From Staphylococcus equorum (GTDB lineage Bacteria; Bacillota; Bacilli; Staphylococcales; Staphylococcaceae): a stretch of 64,000 nt of DNA. Both the position numbers and the translations under genes were made by a program. The notes beneath the pieces are model-generated. The model was not told the DNA's origin. It ran no database searches and saw only the letters and a program-made list of their open reading frames with translations. Positions 24,540-35,122 of this stretch are shown in pieces; within the stretch, counting starts at the first letter, position 1, and the number at the start of each line of letters is the position of its first letter. Where the stretch lies: positions 124,001 to 188,000 of the forward strand of contig NZ_JAMBPV010000004.1 in assembly GCF_029531845.1 (NCBI RefSeq), in the 5' to 3' direction.

Positions 24540-25753
24540 TGATTCCATACGGCACATTTACGTTTTTTCTCATAGCAACAGTAGTATTAATACCGGTCAT
24601 AATTCTTGGTCTTATGGGTAAAAGAAGTCGTATATATAATGGTGTGAGTACTGCGATAATGATTGTACTTATTTTCTCATCTGAAAAGCACAATTTATTT
24701 GGACAGGATTATTTAAGTGTTCAGGTTATAAATTTTGTACTTTATACGATTTGGCAAGTTGTAATTATTATGTATTATTGGAAATCTAGAGCTAAAAATA
24801 ATACATTTAGTAAATTTTTTATAGTAATCTCATTATCTATATTACCGTTAATTATTGTGAAAGTGATGCAAAGTTCTTGGTTTGGAACTGCACAGCTGAA
24901 AATCCATGAAAATAAAGTTATAGAGTTCATAGGATTTTTAGGTATTTCATATGTAACTTTTAAAAGTGTTCAATTATTGATGGAAATACGTGATGGCTCA
25001 ATTAAAGAAATACAGAGCTGGAAAGTCATACAATTCATTTCATTCTTTCCAACCATTTCATCAGGACCCATCGATCGTTATAAACGATTTGTAAAAGATG
25101 ATAATAAGATACCTAATAGTGAGTGTTATCGTGAACTATTAGTTAAAGCAATTCATTTTATAATGCTTGGGTTTTTGTATAAATATATTATTGCTTATTT
25201 AATCCAAATGTATGCAATCAATCCACTTATGTTAGATTTTACAAGTTTTACTGCAAAATGGTTGTATATGTATGCCTATAGTTTATATTTGTTTTTTGAT
25301 TTTGCAGGTTATTCATTGTTTGCAATTGCATTTAGTTATTTGTATGGCATACAAACGCCTCAAAATTTTAAGCAACCTTTTAAAGCTAAAAATATTAAAG
25401 ATTTTTGGAATAGATGGCATATGTCATTGTCGTTTTGGTTTAGAGATTGTATTTATATGAGAGCATTATTCTTTATGTCCAAGAAAAAATTGTTGAAAAG
25501 TCAATTTATGATGTCGAATATTGCGTTCTCACTTAACTTTTTAATTATGGGGGTGTGGCATGGCATTGAAACTCATTATATTTTATATGGTTTGTATCAT
25601 GCGACACTCTTTATTGGCTACGGTTATTATGAAAAGTGGCGAAAAAATCACCCGGCACGATGGCAAAATCAATTTACAACGATGTTAAGTGTTGTTATCA
25701 CATTTCATTTTGTGACGTTTGGTTTTCTGATATTTTCTGGAAAACTGTTTTAA
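24539..25753 (+). CDS. dltB: DltB, MBOAT-family D-alanyl transferase
   Basis: A 404-residue polytopic membrane protein of the membrane-bound O-acyltransferase family that passes D-alanine from DltC across the membrane. It has about eleven hydrophobic segments. The conserved D-F-W-N-R-W-H and the invariant histidine in G-V-W-H-G are present. It is translationally coupled to dltA (TAATG). Confidence 0.96.
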   Translation: MIPYGTFTFFLIATVVLIPVIILGLMGKRSRIYNGVSTAIMIVLIFSSEKHNLFGQDYLSVQVINFVLYTIWQVVIIMYYWKSRAKNNTFSKFFIVISLSILPLIIVKVMQSSWFGTAQLKIHENKVIEFIGFLGISYVTFKSVQLLMEIRDGSIKEIQSWKVIQFISFFPTISSGPIDRYKRFVKDDNKIPNSECYRELLVKAIHFIMLGFLYKYIIAYLIQMYAINPLMLDFTSFTAKWLYMYAYSLYLFFDFAGYSLFAIAFSYLYGIQTPQNFKQPFKAKNIKDFWNRWHMSLSFWFRDCIYMRALFFMSKKKLLKSQFMMSNIAFSLNFLIMGVWHGIETHYILYGLYHATLFIGYGYYEKWRKNHPARWQNQFTTMLSVVITFHFVTFGFLIFSGKLF

Positions 25754-25771
25754 AAAATAGGAGGAATTTTT

Positions 25772-26008
25772 ATGAAATTTAGAGAACAAGTTTTAGATTT
25801 ATTAGAAGAAGTAGCTGAAAATAGTATCGTTAAAGAAAATCCAGATGTTGAGTTATTTGAAGAAGGTATTATAGATTCATTTCAAACAGTGGGGCTTTTA
25901 CTAGAAATACAAAACAAATTAGATATTGAGGTTTCAATCATGGATTTTGATAGAGACGAATGGGAAACACCAAATAAAATTGTAGCGGTTTTAGAAGAAT
26001 TAAGATGA
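25772..26008 (+). CDS. dltC: D-alanyl carrier protein
   Basis: A 78-residue acyl-carrier-type protein. Ser36 in [11 protein letters not shown] is the phosphopantetheine attachment site. The protein is acidic and helical, as expected of a carrier. AGGAGG precedes the ATG. The ATGA overlap with dltD couples their translation. Confidence 0.97.
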   Translation: MKFREQVLDLLEEVAENSIVKENPDVELFEEGIIDSFQTVGLLLEIQNKLDIEVSIMDFDRDEWETPNKIVAVLEELR

Positions 26009-27150
26009 AATTAAAGCCATTTATACCAATTATCGTAAGTCTTATATTATTTGGGATTTTCTTAGCTATACCAGTGAATTGGTTTACAGGATTAATCAAT
26101 TCAAAAACGTTAGAAACACAACGTATATCGTTATCAGATCAAGTGTTAAAAGGAACGTTAATTCAAGATAAGATGTATGAATCTGATGCATATTATCCAA
26201 TTTACGGTTCAAGTGAACTCGAGAAAGATGATCCTTTTAACCCAGCTATATTATTAAACAATAATAAAAATATTTCTGAAAAGCCCTTTTTAATTGGAAC
26301 GGGTGGTTCAACAGATTTAGTTAACGCAGTAGAACTTGGTTCGCAATATGATAATCTTAAAGGTAAAAAAATGGCCTTTATTGTATCGCCACAATGGTTT
26401 ACTAATAATGGTTTGACCTCTGAAAATTTTAAAGCGCGTATTTCTAAAGCACAGTTAAATCAACTGTTTAAACAAAATAATTTAAGCCCTGAACTTAAAC
26501 AACGTTTTGCTAAAAGATTATTACAATTTAAAGATGCTGAAAACAAACCATATTTGGAAAAAATAGCGCAACAACCAGAAAATGTTACTGGTACTTATAT
26601 TTCATCTTTCAAAGATAATCAATTGAAAAAAATTGAATTAATAAAAGCTATGTTTCCGATAACTTCCTCTCCACTATCGCAAGTTAAACCTGTAACTCAA
26701 GAAGGTGAGTCATGGAAGGATATTCAAAAGCAGGCAGAAAATTATGGTGAAGCACGAACGAAATCAAATGAGTTTGGTATTAGAGATGAATATTGGGATT
26801 TAATAAAAAGCCATAAGCGTAAAATAAATAGAGATTATGAGTTCAATATTAACTCACCAGAGTTTAACGATTTAGCGTTGTTAGTAGATACACTAAACGA
26901 AGCTGATGCTGACGTTAAATATATTATCTTGCCATCTAATGGTAAGTGGTATGATCATATTGAGATTGATAAAGACAGAAGACAAGGCGTCTATAAAAAA
27001 ATAAATCAGACAATTGTAGAACATGGTGGGGAAGTTTATGATATGTCAGATAAAGACTATGAACCATACGTTGTAAGTGATGCAGTGCATATCGGTTGGA
27101 AAGGCTGGGTATATATAAACGAAAGAATAAAGCAACACTTACAAGAGTGA
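26005..27150 (+). CDS. dltD: DltD, extracytoplasmic D-alanyl transfer protein
   Basis: A 381-residue protein with one N-terminal membrane anchor (about residues 7-27) and an external SGNH-hydrolase-like domain. Catalytic elements visible are the Ser block Y-G-S-S-E-L near residue 70, G-T-G-G-S-T-D and the C-terminal D-x-x-H block (S-D-A-V-H-I-G-W). DltD moves D-alanine to lipoteichoic acid outside the cell. It is the last gene of the operon and is followed by a hairpin. Confidence 0.96.
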   Translation: MKLKPFIPIIVSLILFGIFLAIPVNWFTGLINSKTLETQRISLSDQVLKGTLIQDKMYESDAYYPIYGSSELEKDDPFNPAILLNNNKNISEKPFLIGTGGSTDLVNAVELGSQYDNLKGKKMAFIVSPQWFTNNGLTSENFKARISKAQLNQLFKQNNLSPELKQRFAKRLLQFKDAENKPYLEKIAQQPENVTGTYISSFKDNQLKKIELIKAMFPITSSPLSQVKPVTQEGESWKDIQKQAENYGEARTKSNEFGIRDEYWDLIKSHKRKINRDYEFNINSPEFNDLALLVDTLNEADADVKYIILPSNGKWYDHIEIDKDRRQGVYKKINQTIVEHGGEVYDMSDKDYEPYVVSDAVHIGWKGWVYINERIKQHLQE

Positions 27151-27184
27151 TTTAGTGATTTATTAATGAGTCTCAGGTTTACGA

Positions 27185-27227
27185 GATAGGGAATACGAAA
27201 TCAAATATTGATTTCGTATTCCCTATC
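27185..27227 (+). terminator. Perfect 19-bp inverted repeat after dltD
   Basis: Bases 27185-27203 pair perfectly with 27209-27227 around a 5-base loop. There is no clear T run after it, so it may work as an RNA 3'-end stabiliser as well as a terminator. The following 27228-27350 is A+T-rich with no gene. Confidence 0.75.
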
Positions 27228-27350
27228 CTATGTTTATGATGCATTCACTAAAAATATACGGTGAAAAAAGTCCGGAATATTGTATAATCAATCGGAAAAT
27301 TGATATTATAACGAAGAATACATCTATATTAAAGCACTTGTAAATTTTGT

Positions 27351-27388
27351 AAAACAAAAAAAGCTAAACGATATTATTCGTTTAGCTT
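27351..27388 (-). terminator. Minus-strand terminator of the Nfu-like gene
   Basis: A perfect 11-bp stem (27361-27371 with 27378-27388) is followed, read on the minus strand, by T-rich sequence. Confidence 0.85.
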
Positions 27389-27482
27389 GTCTATGCTTTG
27401 AAAATATTCGTATTGCAAAAGTGAAATAGTTAATTAAAGTACTCGAAAGAAACTTAAACTTTAGATGTTATCTATATATCAA

Positions 27483-27725
27483 TTAGAATACTTGTTCTAC
27501 TTCGATTACTCCTGGTACTTCTTCATGCAAAGCACGTTCAATACCTGCTTTTAAAGTAATTGTTGAACTAGGGCATGTACCACAAGCGCCATGTAATTGT
27601 AGTTTAACAATACCATCTTCTACATCAACGAGTGAACAGTCACCGCCATCACGTAGTAAGAAAGGGCGCAGTTTTTCAATTACTTCTGCTACTTGATCAA
27701 ACATTGTTACGTTTTCAGTTGGCAT
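27483..27725 (-). CDS. NifU-family Fe-S scaffold/carrier protein
   Basis: An 80-residue NifU C-terminal-domain protein carrying Fe-S clusters to client proteins. The cluster ligands are in C48-G-T-C51-P-S-S, and the preceding L-R-D-G-G-D-C is typical. Start ATG 27725 has AAAGGAGG eight bases upstream; the longer frame would include that ribosome binding site in the coding region. It lies divergently from the YuzD-like gene. Confidence 0.93.
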   Translation of the reverse strand: MPTENVTMFDQVAEVIEKLRPFLLRDGGDCSLVDVEDGIVKLQLHGACGTCPSSTITLKAGIERALHEEVPGVIEVEQVF

Positions 27726-27831
27726 GGAAATGCCTCCTTTCAAGTGAGTTATTTCATATTCTACTTATCTTTTCATTATAATAGAAATGTAAGGAAAAAT
27801 CTATCAATCGATACAAAAGGGGAATGTTAAA

Positions 27832-28143
27832 ATGAATAAAGCTAGTGTAATCGTTTATGGTGCAGATATTGTTTGTGCAAGTTGTGTTAATGCGCCAACG
27901 GCACGCAATACTTATGATTGGTTACAACCATTGTTAAAAAGGAAATATCCAGATGTTCAGTTTGAATTCACATATATTGATATTGAAAAAGATACTGAGA
28001 ACTTAACAGACCATGACCAACAGTACATTGAACGCATTCAAGAAGATGAATTATTCTATCCATTAGTCACTATCAATGAAGAATATGCATCAGATGGATA
28101 TGTACAATTAAAAGATATAACGAAATTTATGGATTCACATTAA
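27832..28143 (+). CDS. YuzD family protein (thioredoxin-like fold, DUF1462)
   Basis: A 103-residue protein with an N-terminal beta-alpha-beta pattern and a redox-like C-A-S-C motif near residue 17, followed by Y-D-W-L-Q-P-L-L-K-R-K-Y-P and F-Y-P-L-V-T-I-N-E-E. This matches the YuzD/DUF1462 family. Function is not established; a thiol-redox or Fe-S related role fits its neighbours (Nfu-like, YuzB, HesB-type). Confidence 0.82.
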   Translation: MNKASVIVYGADIVCASCVNAPTARNTYDWLQPLLKRKYPDVQFEFTYIDIEKDTENLTDHDQQYIERIQEDELFYPLVTINEEYASDGYVQLKDITKFMDSH

Positions 28144-28189
28144 GCAAATTCTATTTAGTCTTTTAATTAATATTACGTTTTAAAATGTA

Positions 28190-28230
28190 AAAGCGCTTGA
28201 GACATCTAATAATAATGTCTTAAGCGCTTT
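28190..28230. terminator. Bidirectional terminator between yuzD-like and the minus-strand flavoprotein
   Basis: A 16-bp stem with one G-T pair (28190-28205 with 28215-28230) separates convergent genes. Confidence 0.85.
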
Positions 28231-28274
28231 ATTGTTCAAATTTGTTTTCGTAATGTAATTTAAGAAAAGGCTAT

Positions 28275-29339
28275 TTAACCATTATGGTATTTATATAACC
28301 ATAGTACGCCTGATTTTAAAATAGAAGCCAAACGGCCAGTAACAGTTCGATCCATTATATAAGCAAACCCTTTTTTATCTCCAAGTGAGCCTAGGAAACC
28401 TTGAACTTTAATTTCAGGCATTTTTTCTGGAAGTGCTTTGCCTTGCCATTGTAATTTCATTACATCAGCAATTTGATCACCTTGTGCTTCAGCGAGCTGT
28501 GCACTTGGCGCATGTGGTAATTCTGCACAGTCACCCACCACATAGACGTTTTTGTATGTAGGCACTTGGTGATATTGATTTAAAATAACACGGCCCCCTT
28601 TACTAATGTCTATTGGAAGGTTTCTTACTACCTCAACAGGTTGAATACCTGCTGTCCATACGATTAAATCTAATTCTTCAGGTACATCATTATTATAGAT
28701 ACGGCCTGGTTCTACACGATTAACATCAGAGTTTGGTACTACAGTTACATCATTTTTCTTAAACCAATTTTCAATATATTGACTTAACTTTTCAGGAAAA
28801 CGACTTAGAATACGTTCACCTCTGTCATAGAGGTAGATTTTTAAATCTTCACGACTTTCACGTAATTCACTGGCTAATTCGATACCACTTAATCCAGCAC
28901 CAACGATACCTACTTTGGCACCATTTGGTAATTCGCTTAAATGGTGGAATGTCTCACGAGATTTAGATAGCGTTTGAATACTATGTGTGTATTCTTCTGC
29001 ACCTGGAACGCTGTGATACTTATCTTCACAGCCTAAACCAATCACTAATTCATCATAATCTACTTTCGTATTGCCAACGGAAATAATTTGATCATCTAAA
29101 TCAATATCATTAATTTCTCCAAAAACATTGTTGATGCGATCAGAATCAGGAAAATTCATACGAACGTCCTTATCAGATTTAGTACCAGCAGCCAACTCAT
29201 AAAACTCTGGCTTTAAACAGTGGTAAGGCATACGGTCAATTAACGTAACCGAATAATTTTCAGGAAGTGCAGATGGTAAAATATGTGACATGATACGCAT
29301 ATTTCCATAGCCGCCACCTAATAATACTAAGTTTTTCAT
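28275..29339 (-). CDS. NDH-2-type FAD/NAD(P)H oxidoreductase (first of two)
   Basis: A 354-residue pyridine nucleotide-disulfide oxidoreductase family protein. Start ATG 29339 has AGAGGGG upstream; the longer frame is not needed. The FAD-binding motif G-G-G-Y-G-N is at residues 7-12. The second dinucleotide motif is V-G-A-G-L-S-G-I-E-L-A-S-E. V-V-G-D-C-A-E-L-P near residue 275 binds FAD. Staphylococci carry two NDH-2-like genes in this neighbourhood that pass electrons from NADH to menaquinone; this is the shorter one. Whether it is a true quinone reductase is not certain. Confidence 0.85.
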   Translation of the reverse strand: MKNLVLLGGGYGNMRIMSHILPSALPENYSVTLIDRMPYHCLKPEFYELAAGTKSDKDVRMNFPDSDRINNVFGEINDIDLDDQIISVGNTKVDYDELVIGLGCEDKYHSVPGAEEYTHSIQTLSKSRETFHHLSELPNGAKVGIVGAGLSGIELASELRESREDLKIYLYDRGERILSRFPEKLSQYIENWFKKNDVTVVPNSDVNRVEPGRIYNNDVPEELDLIVWTAGIQPVEVVRNLPIDISKGGRVILNQYHQVPTYKNVYVVGDCAELPHAPSAQLAEAQGDQIADVMKLQWQGKALPEKMPEIKVQGFLGSLGDKKGFAYIMDRTVTGRLASILKSGVLWLYKYHNG

Positions 29340-29794
29340 TTGTGATACCCCTCTAGTAAAAATTGTATTGAGCATTAAGATAAAACGAGATGTATTTTAT
29401 CTATAACTCGTCAATGTAAGTTATTAAATATAATGTGGTTAAATCATATTTCGTCTTGCATCGATATACCAATTTTCTATAATCAGCTTACTTAGATATA
29501 TTATAAGCCTTTTTGAATACTTCTACAAATAAAGTAGATACTTTATTATTTGTAATTACATTTAATTTGTAACAGAATTTATTAACCCATCAATTTAAGT
29601 AACAACAGCTTATATTAACGTGAACCATTTGATAAATGAACGTGTTTAATTGAATTATTATATATCTATAATCAACTGTTTATTTTTGTTTGCTATGTCT
29701 GTTCAAAAGTGTAGTTATTATAAGCTAGTATGTAGTCAACTATGGGCAGTATTTGTTATAATTGTTTAACTGATAATTTATGAGAGGGTGTATT
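29340..29794. other. Long divergent intergenic region (455 bases)
   Basis: This A+T-rich region lies between divergent flavoprotein and YuzB-like genes and must hold both promoters. One imperfect inverted repeat is visible at about 29523-29551 (ACAAATA ... TATTTGT arms). No gene or recognised riboswitch is seen. Confidence 0.4.
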
Positions 29795-30031
29795 ATGAAT
29801 CCAATAATTGAGTTCTGCATTTCGAATTTAGCGAAAGGCGGGGACTATGTATATAATCAACTTGAAAATGACCCTGAAGTAGACGTATTAGAATATGGTT
29901 GTTTACAAAATTGTGGGCTATGTTCAAGTGGGTTGTACGCACTAGTGAATGGTGATATCGTTGAAGGTGAATCGCCAGATGACTTATTACAAAAAATTTA
30001 CGCACATATAGAAGAAACATGGATTTTTTAG
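29795..30031 (+). CDS. YuzB family protein (DUF1450)
   Basis: A 78-residue protein with N-terminal C-I-S-N-L-A-K-G and the cysteine motif [10 protein letters not shown] near residues 34-43, diagnostic of YuzB/DUF1450. ATG 29795 follows GAGAGGGTG. The cysteines suggest metal or Fe-S binding, but no function is proven. It lies 12 bases before the HesB/IscA-type gene, so they are probably co-transcribed. Confidence 0.85.
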   Translation: MNPIIEFCISNLAKGGDYVYNQLENDPEVDVLEYGCLQNCGLCSSGLYALVNGDIVEGESPDDLLQKIYAHIEETWIF

Positions 30032-30043
30032 GAGGTAATTATA

Positions 30044-30403
30044 ATGGCAGTAGTAGAAATAACTGAAGCAGCAGCTTATGAAGTAAAAGATATGTTACAA
30101 CAAAATGATATGGCAGATGGCTATTTAAAAATTAAAATAAATGGTGGCGGTTGTACAGGCCTTACTTATGGTATGTCAGCTGAAGCAGAGCCTGGTGAAA
30201 ACGATGAAGTCTTGGAAGTGCATGGTTTGAAAATACTTGTAGAAAAATATGACAAACCTGTATTAGATGGTACTAGAATTGATTTCAAACAGTCACTCAT
30301 GGGTGGCGGTTTCCAAATTGATAATCCAAACGCAGTTGCATCTTGCGGTTGTGGTAGTTCATTTAGAACAGCTAAAGTTGCCGGTTCGCCAGAAGATTGT
30401 TAA
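30044..30403 (+). CDS. HesB/IscA-type Fe-S assembly protein
   Basis: A 119-residue A-type carrier/scaffold. The three conserved cysteines are present: one in G-G-G-C-T-G-L near residue 36 and two in S-C-G-C-G-S-S-F near residue 103. The protein binds iron or Fe-S clusters and delivers them to apo-proteins. AGGAGG precedes the ATG. The context (Nfu-like, YuzB, flavoproteins) supports a role in cofactor supply. Confidence 0.92.
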   Translation: MAVVEITEAAAYEVKDMLQQNDMADGYLKIKINGGGCTGLTYGMSAEAEPGENDEVLEVHGLKILVEKYDKPVLDGTRIDFKQSLMGGGFQIDNPNAVASCGCGSSFRTAKVAGSPEDC

Positions 30404-30418
30404 TTTAATTATAAAATT

Positions 30419-30466
30419 AAAAGGCTATAGTTCGCATAATATCCAAGGTGAACTATAGCCTTTTAT
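30419..30466 (+). terminator. Terminator after the HesB/IscA-type gene
   Basis: A perfect 15-bp stem (30419-30433 with 30450-30464) around a 16-base loop ends in TTTT. Confidence 0.88.
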
Positions 30467-30638
30467 GAGTTTATGTGAAATAATAAACAATATGGGCATT
30501 AGCGCTTGAAAATAAGCTATAAAAACTATAAAATTAGTATTGGGTAAAAAATGTCTTTTTTGTGAATTACTAATTAAAATATAGGGTATAGCAAAAGACT
30601 ATGGCAACAAAAAAATTATGAAAGCTTAGGTGAATGAA

Positions 30639-31847
30639 ATGGCTCAAGATCGTAAAAAAGTATTAGTTTTAGGCGCGGGTTATGCAGGTTTACAAACTAT
30701 TACAAAATTACAAAAGCAAATTTCAGCAGATGAAGCTGAAGTTACATTAATTAATAAAAATGATTACCATTATGAAGCTACTTGGTTACATGAAGCTTCA
30801 GCAGGTACGATTAGCTATGAAGATTTACTATATCCAGTTGAAAGTGTTGTAAACAAAGACAAAGTTAACTTTGTTAAGGCTGAAGTTACAAAAATCGACC
30901 GCAATGCTAAAAAAGTAGAAACTGATGCTGGCATCTTTGATTACGATATCTTAGTTGTATCATTAGGTTTCGAAACTGAGACATTCGGTATCAAAGGCAT
31001 GAAAGACCATGCTTTCCAAATTGAAAACGTTTTAACTGCTCGTAAATTATCTCGTCATATCGAAGACAAATTTGCTAACTATGCGTCTTCTAAACAAAAA
31101 GATGACAAAGATTTAGCTATTATTGTTGGTGGCGCAGGATTTACTGGTGTGGAATTCTTAGGTGAATTAACTGACCGCATCCCTGAATTATGTAATAAAT
31201 ATGGTGTAGAACAAGGCAAAGTTAAAATTACTTGTGTCGAAGCTGCTCCAAAAATGTTACCAATGTTCTCTGATGAATTAGTTAACCATGCTGTGAGTTA
31301 CTTAGAAGATAAAGGCGTAGAATTCAAAATTGGTACTCCAATCGTTGCAGCTAACGAAAAAGGTTTCGTAGTAAAAGTTAACGATGAAGAGCAACAATTA
31401 GAAGCTAATACAGTTGTATGGGCTGCTGGTGTTCGTGGTAGCCAATTAATGGAAGAATCATTTGAAGGTGTTAAACGTGGACGCATCGTTACTAAACAAG
31501 ATTTAACTATAGAAGGTTATGACGATGTCTTTGCAATTGGCGATGTTTCTGCATTTATCCCAGCTGGTGAAGAACGTCCATTACCAACAACTGCACAAAT
31601 TGCTATGCAACAAGGTGAACAAACTGCTAAAAATATTAAAAATATTTTAGAAGGTCAACCAACTCAAGAATTTGAATATGTTGATCGTGGTACAGTATGT
31701 TCATTAGGTTCTAATGATGGCGTTGGTGTTGTTTACGGTAAAGATATCCAAGGTAAAAAAGCAGCATTCATGAAAAAAGTTATCGATACACGTGCAGTAT
31801 ACAAACTTGGCGGTGTCGGCTTAGCATTTAAAAAAGGTAAATTTTAA
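30639..31847 (+). CDS. ndh: Type II NADH dehydrogenase (NADH:menaquinone oxidoreductase)
   Basis: A 402-residue single-subunit, non-proton-pumping respiratory dehydrogenase. ATG 30639 has AGGTGA just upstream. The FAD motif is L-G-A-G-Y-A-G-L (residues 12-19), the NADH motif is [11 protein letters not shown] near 165, and A-I-G-D-V-S near 305 is the second FAD contact. The C-terminal amphipathic segment ([12 protein letters not shown]) would dock on the membrane. It is longer than the paralogue at 28275-29339 and closer to canonical NDH-2. Confidence 0.92.
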   Translation: MAQDRKKVLVLGAGYAGLQTITKLQKQISADEAEVTLINKNDYHYEATWLHEASAGTISYEDLLYPVESVVNKDKVNFVKAEVTKIDRNAKKVETDAGIFDYDILVVSLGFETETFGIKGMKDHAFQIENVLTARKLSRHIEDKFANYASSKQKDDKDLAIIVGGAGFTGVEFLGELTDRIPELCNKYGVEQGKVKITCVEAAPKMLPMFSDELVNHAVSYLEDKGVEFKIGTPIVAANEKGFVVKVNDEEQQLEANTVVWAAGVRGSQLMEESFEGVKRGRIVTKQDLTIEGYDDVFAIGDVSAFIPAGEERPLPTTAQIAMQQGEQTAKNIKNILEGQPTQEFEYVDRGTVCSLGSNDGVGVVYGKDIQGKKAAFMKKVIDTRAVYKLGGVGLAFKKGKF

Positions 31848-31894
31848 TATATCAATTAAATAATACAGGCGCATGCACTATGTGATTCTGTACT

Positions 31895-31930
31895 TAAAAA
31901 GACCTGTCTAGCAATAGATAGGTCTTTTTA
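31895..31930 (+). terminator. Terminator after ndh
   Basis: A 15-bp stem with one G-T pair (31895-31909 with 31914-31928) and a 4-base loop ends in five T. Confidence 0.9.
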
Positions 31931-32035
31931 TTAAATAAAAAAACATCGAATTATATAAATTGTAGTATTAGTTTTAATAAAAATAATTGATAGATAAGAA
32001 CACGTTAAAATTTGATTGAAAAAGAGGGATGCGCA

Positions 32036-33514
32036 ATGCAAGTAACAATGAAGAGCAATATTAACATTAACAATAAAACTTTAGTGGTCGGTGTGCCAGA
32101 ACACTTGAATCAAATCAGTGAATTAACTGTAGAAAATGAAAATATAATCGAAAAATTAGATGAACTAAAACGTAATCAAATTATTAATACAAATGTTGGA
32201 ACGATTTCTAGTACATTGTTTTCATTAAATGGTAAAAAATTAAAACTTATTACAGTTGGCTTAGGGAATTTAAAAACAACGAACTATAGTGATTTTTTAA
32301 AAGTATTTGGTAACTTATTCCAATATTTAAAAAAGGACAGAATTACTCAAGCTTCGCTTTTATTTGATACGTTTGCATCTCAAGTAATCACAATAGATAC
32401 GGTTGCAGAAATTTTAGGGCAACAAAGTGAACAAGCAACGTATCAATTTGATGGTTATAAAACGAATAAATTACCACCTTATCAACTTGATTTAGATATA
32501 CATACAGAAAGTTCAGCGGTGCACTCGTTTGTTAACCAAGGATTAATTATTGGATCATCGATTAATTTGGCGCGAGATTATAGTAATATACCACCTAATA
32601 TATTAACACCAGGTTATTATGCTGAATGCATTCAAAATCATTTTACAGATACAGATGTTGCTGTCGATATCAAAGATAGCGACACGATACAACGTGAAGG
32701 ATTTGGATTGATACATGCTGTTGGTAAAGGTTCGAAGCATGGACCTAGAGTAATCACCCTTACATATAATGGAGGAAAGGCAGATGCTGAACCTATCGCG
32801 CTTGTGGGTAAAGGTATCACTTATGATTCTGGTGGCTATTCTATTAAGCCTAAAATAGGCATGCAAACAATGAAGTATGACATGTGTGGTTCTGCGAATG
32901 TAATTGCAATGATTGAAGTTGCGCGCCAATTAGAACTTGAAGTAAATATTGTAGGGGTTATTGCAGCCGCTGAAAACATGGTGAATGAAATAGCTATGAA
33001 ACCAGACGATGTTTATACCGCGTTAAGTGGAGAATCTGTTGAAGTATTAAATACGGATGCTGAGGGACGCTTAGTACTAGGTGATGCAGTATTTTATGCA
33101 AAGCAATTTCAACCACAAGTCATTCTTGATTTTGCAACTTTAACTGGCGCAGCTGTAGCTGCACTAGGTGAAGATAAAGCAGCGGTGTTTATACATAACG
33201 CAGAACAGCAACTTGAGGCTATATTGACTAAAGCACAATTAGTAGACGAATATGTTTTTGAATTACCAATGACTGCTACAGAACAAACTTTAATCCGTAA
33301 AAGTGAAGTCGCAGATTTAGTGAATCATACGAATGGTCATGGAAAAGCTTTATTTGCCGCTACATTTATTAATCATTTTGCAGGTGAAACACCTCATTTA
33401 CATTTTGACATTGCAGGACCTGCAACGACTAATATCAATACGCATAAAGGACCAAAAGGGCCCACAGGCTATTTAATCTCAACTATTGTTCAATGGTTGC
33501 GCACATTAAAGTAA
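32036..33514 (+). CDS. Leucyl aminopeptidase (M17 family)
   Basis: A 492-residue cytosolic metallo-aminopeptidase. ATG 32036 is preceded by AAAGAGGG. Metal-binding and catalytic blocks of M17 are present: [11 protein letters not shown] around residue 260, K-Y-D-M-C-G-S-A-N near 280, and [12 protein letters not shown] near 340. The N-terminal domain is variable, as usual. The role is peptide turnover; in S. aureus the homologous enzyme has been linked to virulence regulation. Confidence 0.93.
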   Translation: MQVTMKSNININNKTLVVGVPEHLNQISELTVENENIIEKLDELKRNQIINTNVGTISSTLFSLNGKKLKLITVGLGNLKTTNYSDFLKVFGNLFQYLKKDRITQASLLFDTFASQVITIDTVAEILGQQSEQATYQFDGYKTNKLPPYQLDLDIHTESSAVHSFVNQGLIIGSSINLARDYSNIPPNILTPGYYAECIQNHFTDTDVAVDIKDSDTIQREGFGLIHAVGKGSKHGPRVITLTYNGGKADAEPIALVGKGITYDSGGYSIKPKIGMQTMKYDMCGSANVIAMIEVARQLELEVNIVGVIAAAENMVNEIAMKPDDVYTALSGESVEVLNTDAEGRLVLGDAVFYAKQFQPQVILDFATLTGAAVAALGEDKAAVFIHNAEQQLEAILTKAQLVDEYVFELPMTATEQTLIRKSEVADLVNHTNGHGKALFAATFINHFAGETPHLHFDIAGPATTNINTHKGPKGPTGYLISTIVQWLRTLK

Positions 33515-33552
33515 ATGTTAAAGTAATTTAAATATTTTTGTTATTATTATAA

Positions 33553-33592
33553 TGGAAAACTCATAAAACATTTTATAGGGTTTTCCATTTTT
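33553..33592 (+). terminator. Terminator after the aminopeptidase gene
   Basis: An 8-bp stem (33553-33560 with 33580-33587) with a long loop is followed by TTTTTC. Confidence 0.65.
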
Positions 33593-33775
33593 CTATTTAT
33601 AAAATAAAAAACTTGCCATAATTATTTGGAAAAAGCTTATGAATTATTAAATAGTTAAAGTATGCTGAAAAATAGAAAATGCTTTGGATAAATGTTATTG
33701 ACAATTGAAGTGGTTATTGATATTATAAACCTCGTGATGCTTTAGTTCGATAACGTGGTAAAGGAGTTGTGCTTT

Positions 33776-35092
33776 GTGATAAACGCAGTAGTTATAGCAG
33801 TCGTACTGATGATTGTCTTATGTTTATGTAGATTAAATGTAGTGATAAGTTTATTTATTGGTGCGCTTGTAGGTGGCTTAATTTCAGGAATGAATATCAC
33901 TGAAATTGTGTCCGTATTTGGTAAAAATATAGTAGATGGTGCTGAAGTAGCACTTAGTTATGCTTTATTAGGTGGTTTTGCAGCACTTATTTCTTACAGT
34001 GGCATTACCGATTATTTAGTGAATAAAATTATAGATGGTATTCATGCTGAAAACAGTAAAATGTCACGAGTAAAAGTAAAAATTATTATTATTGTTGCAT
34101 TATTAGCGATAAGTATAATGAGTCAGAACTTAATTCCTGTGCATATTGCATTTATCCCGATTGTTATACCACCATTAATAAGTTTGTTTAATGAACTTAA
34201 TATCGATAGAAGACAAATCGCGATTATTATTGGCTTTGGTTTATGTTTTCCTTATGTACTTATGCCTTTTGGTTTTGGTCAAATTTTTCACCAAATTATT
34301 CAAAGTGGTTTTTCAAAAGCAGACCACCCAATTGAAATGGGTATGATTTGGAAATCGATGCTCATCCCATCACTAGGGTATATAGTCGGCTTGATTGCAG
34401 GTATATACTATTATAGAAAACCAAGAAAATATATTCAACGTGATGAAGTAAAAGATACAACACAAACTGAAATTAAACCTTATATACTTATAGTTACTGT
34501 GGTTTCAATTATTGCGACATTCCTTGTACAATTGTTTACGGATTCAATGATATTTGGTGCATTAGCAGGTGTTCTAGTATTCTTTATTTCTAGAGCATAT
34601 AAATGGACTGAACTAGACAAAAAATTTGTAGAGGGCATACAAATTATGTCCTTCATTGGTGTTGTTATTTTATCTGCAAATGGGTTTGCAGGTGTGATGA
34701 ATGAAACAGGTGATATTGCTAAATTAGTAAGTGATATAAGTGGTGTGATAGGAGATAATAAGCTTGTAAGTATTATTGTAATGTACTTGATTGGATTAGT
34801 TGTCACGTTAGGCATTGGTTCATCATTTGCTACGATACCTATTATAGCTACATTATTTGTACCTTTAGGCGAATCATTAGGGTTAAGCACCATGGCCCTT
34901 ATAGCTTTAATTGGTACAGCGAGTGCGTTAGGTGATTCTGGTTCGCCAGCAAGTGATTCTACACTAGGACCGACTGCAGGTTTAGACGTTGATGGTCAGC
35001 ATGACCACATTAGAGATACATGTATTCCTAACTTTATGTTTTATAATATACCATTAATTATTTTCGGTACAATTGCTGCTATGGTACTATAA
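33776..35092 (+). CDS. NhaC-type Na+/H+ antiporter family membrane protein
   Basis: A 438-residue polytopic transporter with about eleven hydrophobic segments. GTG 33776 is chosen because AAAGGAG lies nine bases upstream; the longer frame would contain that site. Internal motifs such as G-A-L-V-G-G-L-I-S-G and G-D-S-G-S-P-A-S-D-S-T-L-G-P-T near the C-terminus fit the Na+/H+ antiporter family related to NhaC. Substrate could also be an amino or organic acid. It is separate from the Mnh operon on the other strand. Confidence 0.85.
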   Translation: MINAVVIAVVLMIVLCLCRLNVVISLFIGALVGGLISGMNITEIVSVFGKNIVDGAEVALSYALLGGFAALISYSGITDYLVNKIIDGIHAENSKMSRVKVKIIIIVALLAISIMSQNLIPVHIAFIPIVIPPLISLFNELNIDRRQIAIIIGFGLCFPYVLMPFGFGQIFHQIIQSGFSKADHPIEMGMIWKSMLIPSLGYIVGLIAGIYYYRKPRKYIQRDEVKDTTQTEIKPYILIVTVVSIIATFLVQLFTDSMIFGALAGVLVFFISRAYKWTELDKKFVEGIQIMSFIGVVILSANGFAGVMNETGDIAKLVSDISGVIGDNKLVSIIVMYLIGLVVTLGIGSSFATIPIIATLFVPLGESLGLSTMALIALIGTASALGDSGSPASDSTLGPTAGLDVDGQHDHIRDTCIPNFMFYNIPLIIFGTIAAMVL

Positions 35093-35122
35093 AACTATGA
35101 AGTTAAAAATGGAGTGACAGCG

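Noticed and set aside
28275-31847. Two NDH-2-like genes considered as a recent duplication
   Set aside because: They differ in length and in most residues outside the nucleotide-binding motifs, and the same pair is normal in staphylococci, so this is an old paralogy.
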